Shown here piece by piece: positions 5,695 through 7,343 of a stretch of 7,343 nucleotides of DNA. Each line of letters opens with the position of its first letter. Within the stretch, counting starts at the first letter, position 1. The notes below the pieces were generated by a model. That model saw only the letters and a program-made list of their open reading frames with translations. It did not search any database and was not told the origin of the DNA. Position numbers and translations under genes: made by a program. The DNA comes from an uncultured Lachnospiraceae bacterium (GTDB lineage: Bacteria > Bacillota > Clostridia > Lachnospirales > Anaerotignaceae). The DNA lies in NCBI GenBank assembly GCA_944384285.1, contig CALWSX010000050.1:1-7343 (forward strand). Reading direction: 5' to 3'.

Positions 5695-6916
5695 AAATAT
5701 AATCAGAAATATAAGGCATTTCGTGTAAAAGAACATCATCAAGTTTATTTATTGATTTTAAATCACCTGAGATTCTTTCTTTTCTATAAAGAGATATAGC
5801 TGTTTTATATCCAAGCAAAAGGGTAGTTAAAGTACCTATGGACATAGAAACATGATATGATGCAGGTTTATCAGTAATATAACATTTGCCTTCATTAAAC
5901 ATGATATTAAAAGTTTTATTGTTCCATTCTAAGAACTTGTCTTCAATTTTAAAAGAAATACAAACATTTTTTTCAGAAGGATCACAATTATATTTAGTAA
6001 TAAATTCTTCAAAATCTACAATTCGACCCATAATGTATGGTCGTATAACTTCTTTTATATCGCCATCGTCCATGTCAAAAGCGATAGGCTCACTAAAATA
6101 TGTATTTCCTCTAACTTCATCAATCATAGAGTCATGTGCATGTATGTATTCCCATAAGCCTTTTTGAGCCTCTCTGTTTAAATAAATCATTTCCTTAATA
6201 TGCATTACATCTTTTTTTATAAGATATACCATATATCCAAGAGGATCGCCTTTTGTATTATAATATATGGCAACAAAGGTATCATCATAATCCCACCTAA
6301 AATATTCTTCCCATGCCAAATAATTTCTGTAAAGACACCCATGAGTTTGGCTTGCAAATTGGGAATGAAGATTCATAAAATCAGGATTATTCCACTCAAC
6401 ACGTTTTACATTTCCAGGAGCTTTAGCTTTTGATGGAATTTGATTATCTTTTATTATGTAAGAAATTTTATTTGAAATAATTTCCCAACCACGTTTTCTG
6501 TAAAGAGGTATTGAATAAGGATATAAAAGAGCCAAAGACTGATGCTTTTCTTTCATTTTTATAAGACTTTTCTTCATCAGTTTTGACATGATTCCTTTTC
6601 CGGAATATTCTGGATATGTAGAAACGCTTGTTATAAATCCTATAGAATATACAGCATCATAAATATTCATTTTTAAAGGATAAACAGCAAACTGTGATAT
6701 TAAGTTATCATCATCATAACATCCAAGAATATCTGCTCTTTTAAGTACAGGAAATTTTGATTGTTTAATTTCTTCGTCTTGCCAGCCTGCATCCATTAAA
6801 TCCTGTTCTGTAATTTGGAATGCATATCTAAGCAATGCGTTATATTGTTCTAAGTCGTCAGTTGTTAAATATCTAATGGTGTAGGGGAAAGAAGCTTCCT
6901 TCTTATCATCTGTCAT
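5693..6916 (-). CDS. Eis-like GNAT N-acetyltransferase
   Basis: A 407-residue cytoplasmic protein with the Eis architecture of two GNAT-like domains and a C-terminal sterol-carrier-like domain. The acetyl-CoA loop is in VSTYPEYSGKGIMSKLM (98-114); the usual Arg of the RGKG motif is Ser105. PLYRKRGWE (137-145) holds Tyr139, which corresponds by position to the proton-donating tyrosine of mycobacterial Eis. The central domain spans about 160-290, and the final about 300-407 resembles SCP2. The protein ends in PYISDYI, where many relatives end in DYF; in Eis the free C-terminal carboxylate takes part in catalysis. Characterised relatives acetylate aminoglycosides, peptides or polyamines; the substrate here is unknown. 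The frame extends to a TTG at 6931, but that codon overlaps the GGAG ribosome binding site (6926-6929), which suits ATG 6916. Confidence 0.88.
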   Translation of the reverse strand: MTDDKKEASFPYTIRYLTTDDLEQYNALLRYAFQITEQDLMDAGWQDEEIKQSKFPVLKRADILGCYDDDNLISQFAVYPLKMNIYDAVYSIGFITSVSTYPEYSGKGIMSKLMKKSLIKMKEKHQSLALLYPYSIPLYRKRGWEIISNKISYIIKDNQIPSKAKAPGNVKRVEWNNPDFMNLHSQFASQTHGCLYRNYLAWEEYFRWDYDDTFVAIYYNTKGDPLGYMVYLIKKDVMHIKEMIYLNREAQKGLWEYIHAHDSMIDEVRGNTYFSEPIAFDMDDGDIKEVIRPYIMGRIVDFEEFITKYNCDPSEKNVCISFKIEDKFLEWNNKTFNIMFNEGKCYITDKPASYHVSMSIGTLTTLLLGYKTAISLYRKERISGDLKSINKLDDVLLHEMPYISDYI

Positions 6917-7141
6917 TTTTTCACGCTCCAAAATATTATTAATTTTTTGTTATTTGTAAATTAGGTGTAACTGTTTTATAAATTCTATTTGCGTTTTAAA
7001 TTATTATGTTTTTATATGTTTAATTTATAACCCCCATTTCAATTAAATTAACAACTTAGAGACACTTAAAGGATAATACTTAATAATAACATACGTCAAG
7101 ATAGTTATAAAATATTAAAAATATTTAAATATATGATAATC
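6917..7141. other. AT-rich intergenic region upstream of the acetyltransferase
   Basis: No gene is visible in these 225 bases. On the minus strand, a possible promoter for the acetyltransferase is TTGACG (7094-7099) with TATTAT (7073-7078), but the 15-base spacer is short. Other AT-rich pairs, such as TTTACA-16-TAATAT, lie so close to the start that they would truncate the ribosome binding site. An AAATATT/AATATTT hairpin near 7111-7127 could weakly end the gene to the right. A run of five C at 7031-7035 stands out in this composition but I cannot assign it. Confidence 0.4.
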
Positions 7142-7343
7142 TTAGTTTTTTGTAATTGAAGAAATAGAAAATTTAATAAGTTCTGAAGGAGCATAAGGTT
7201 CTATTTTTTCCATAAGAACAGTATAGTTATAAATTTCATTTTTTGTATTATCAGTTACTTCGATTTTGAGACCCGTTTGATTTTCTAAAGATTTGTAAGA
7301 ATAAGTTATATCATTTAATAATACGTTTTTAACAGAATATATT
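7142..7343 (-). CDS. C-terminal fragment of an unrecognised protein (runs off right edge)
   Basis: An open frame of 66 codons enters from the right edge and ends at a TAA (7142-7144). It contains LLNDITYSYKSLENQTGLKI and later EIYNYTVLMEKIEPYAPSEL. Alternating polar and hydrophobic residues suggest beta strands, as in the tail of an extracytoplasmic or beta-sandwich domain. I do not recognise the family and the start, signal peptide and any membrane segment lie outside the window. Codon use (AAA, GAA, ATA, CTT) is like that of its neighbours. The frame is supported by running open to the edge and by sensible composition, but 66 codons in AT-rich DNA with TAA-rich alternatives is only moderate evidence. 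Confidence 0.6.
   Translation of the reverse strand, partial: IYSVKNVLLNDITYSYKSLENQTGLKIEVTDNTKNEIYNYTVLMEKIEPYAPSELIKFSISSITKN

Noticed and set aside
5886..6433. Two plus-strand open frames (5886-6167 and 6200-6433)
   Set aside because: Both are antisense to the acetyltransferase gene, whose motifs and start signal are clear; no supporting signals.
7040..7090. TTAAGT-like repeats on the minus strand upstream of the acetyltransferase
   Set aside because: Spacings of 14 and 11 bases are irregular and one copy is imperfect; unlike the strict array before the phosphatase, this looks like chance.
7087..7107. Imperfect palindrome TAAC...GTTA near the candidate -35
   Set aside because: Three of eight arm positions mismatch; not distinguishable from chance in this AT-rich sequence.

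Overview
The window is very AT-rich and all genes have strong GGAGG-type ribosome binding sites. With a Clostridium-type NifS/NifU pair, an Rrf2/IscR repressor, a YheO-like PAS regulator and an Eis-like acetyltransferase, this points to a low-GC Clostridia-class Firmicute. I cannot name the genus. It reads as an ordinary chromosomal stretch: no mobile element, CRISPR array, tRNA or rRNA is visible, and I found no clearly new multi-gene system.

Left third, minus strand (1-1882): an iron-sulfur cluster biogenesis operon, iscR - nifS - nifU, reading leftward, with nifU cut by the window edge. IscR probably represses its own operon. An IscR-type palindrome lies just downstream of a good TTGACA promoter, which also fixes the IscR start at 1804. 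NifS takes sulfur from cysteine and NifU is the scaffold on which clusters are assembled.

Middle, plus strand (1883-5690): a divergently transcribed YheO/DauR-type regulator ends in a clean terminator. A secreted alkaline phosphatase and a YibE/F-family membrane protein follow. The phosphatase promoter region holds four TTAAAT-like hexamers at exact 10-bp steps. The fifth position in the same phase is the -35 box, so this looks like a Pho box for phosphate-starvation control. A hairpin separates phosphatase and yibE/F with almost no room for a new promoter, so yibE/F may depend on read-through.

Right third, minus strand (5693-7343): an Eis-like GNAT acetyltransferase converges on yibE/F across a shared bidirectional terminator. 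A 225-bp AT-rich gap follows, and then the C-terminal 66 codons of an unrecognised protein run off the right edge.

Three start codons were chosen downstream of the longest reading frame because promoter or ribosome-binding-site evidence contradicts the longer form: iscR at 1804, phosphatase at 2920 and acetyltransferase at 6916.
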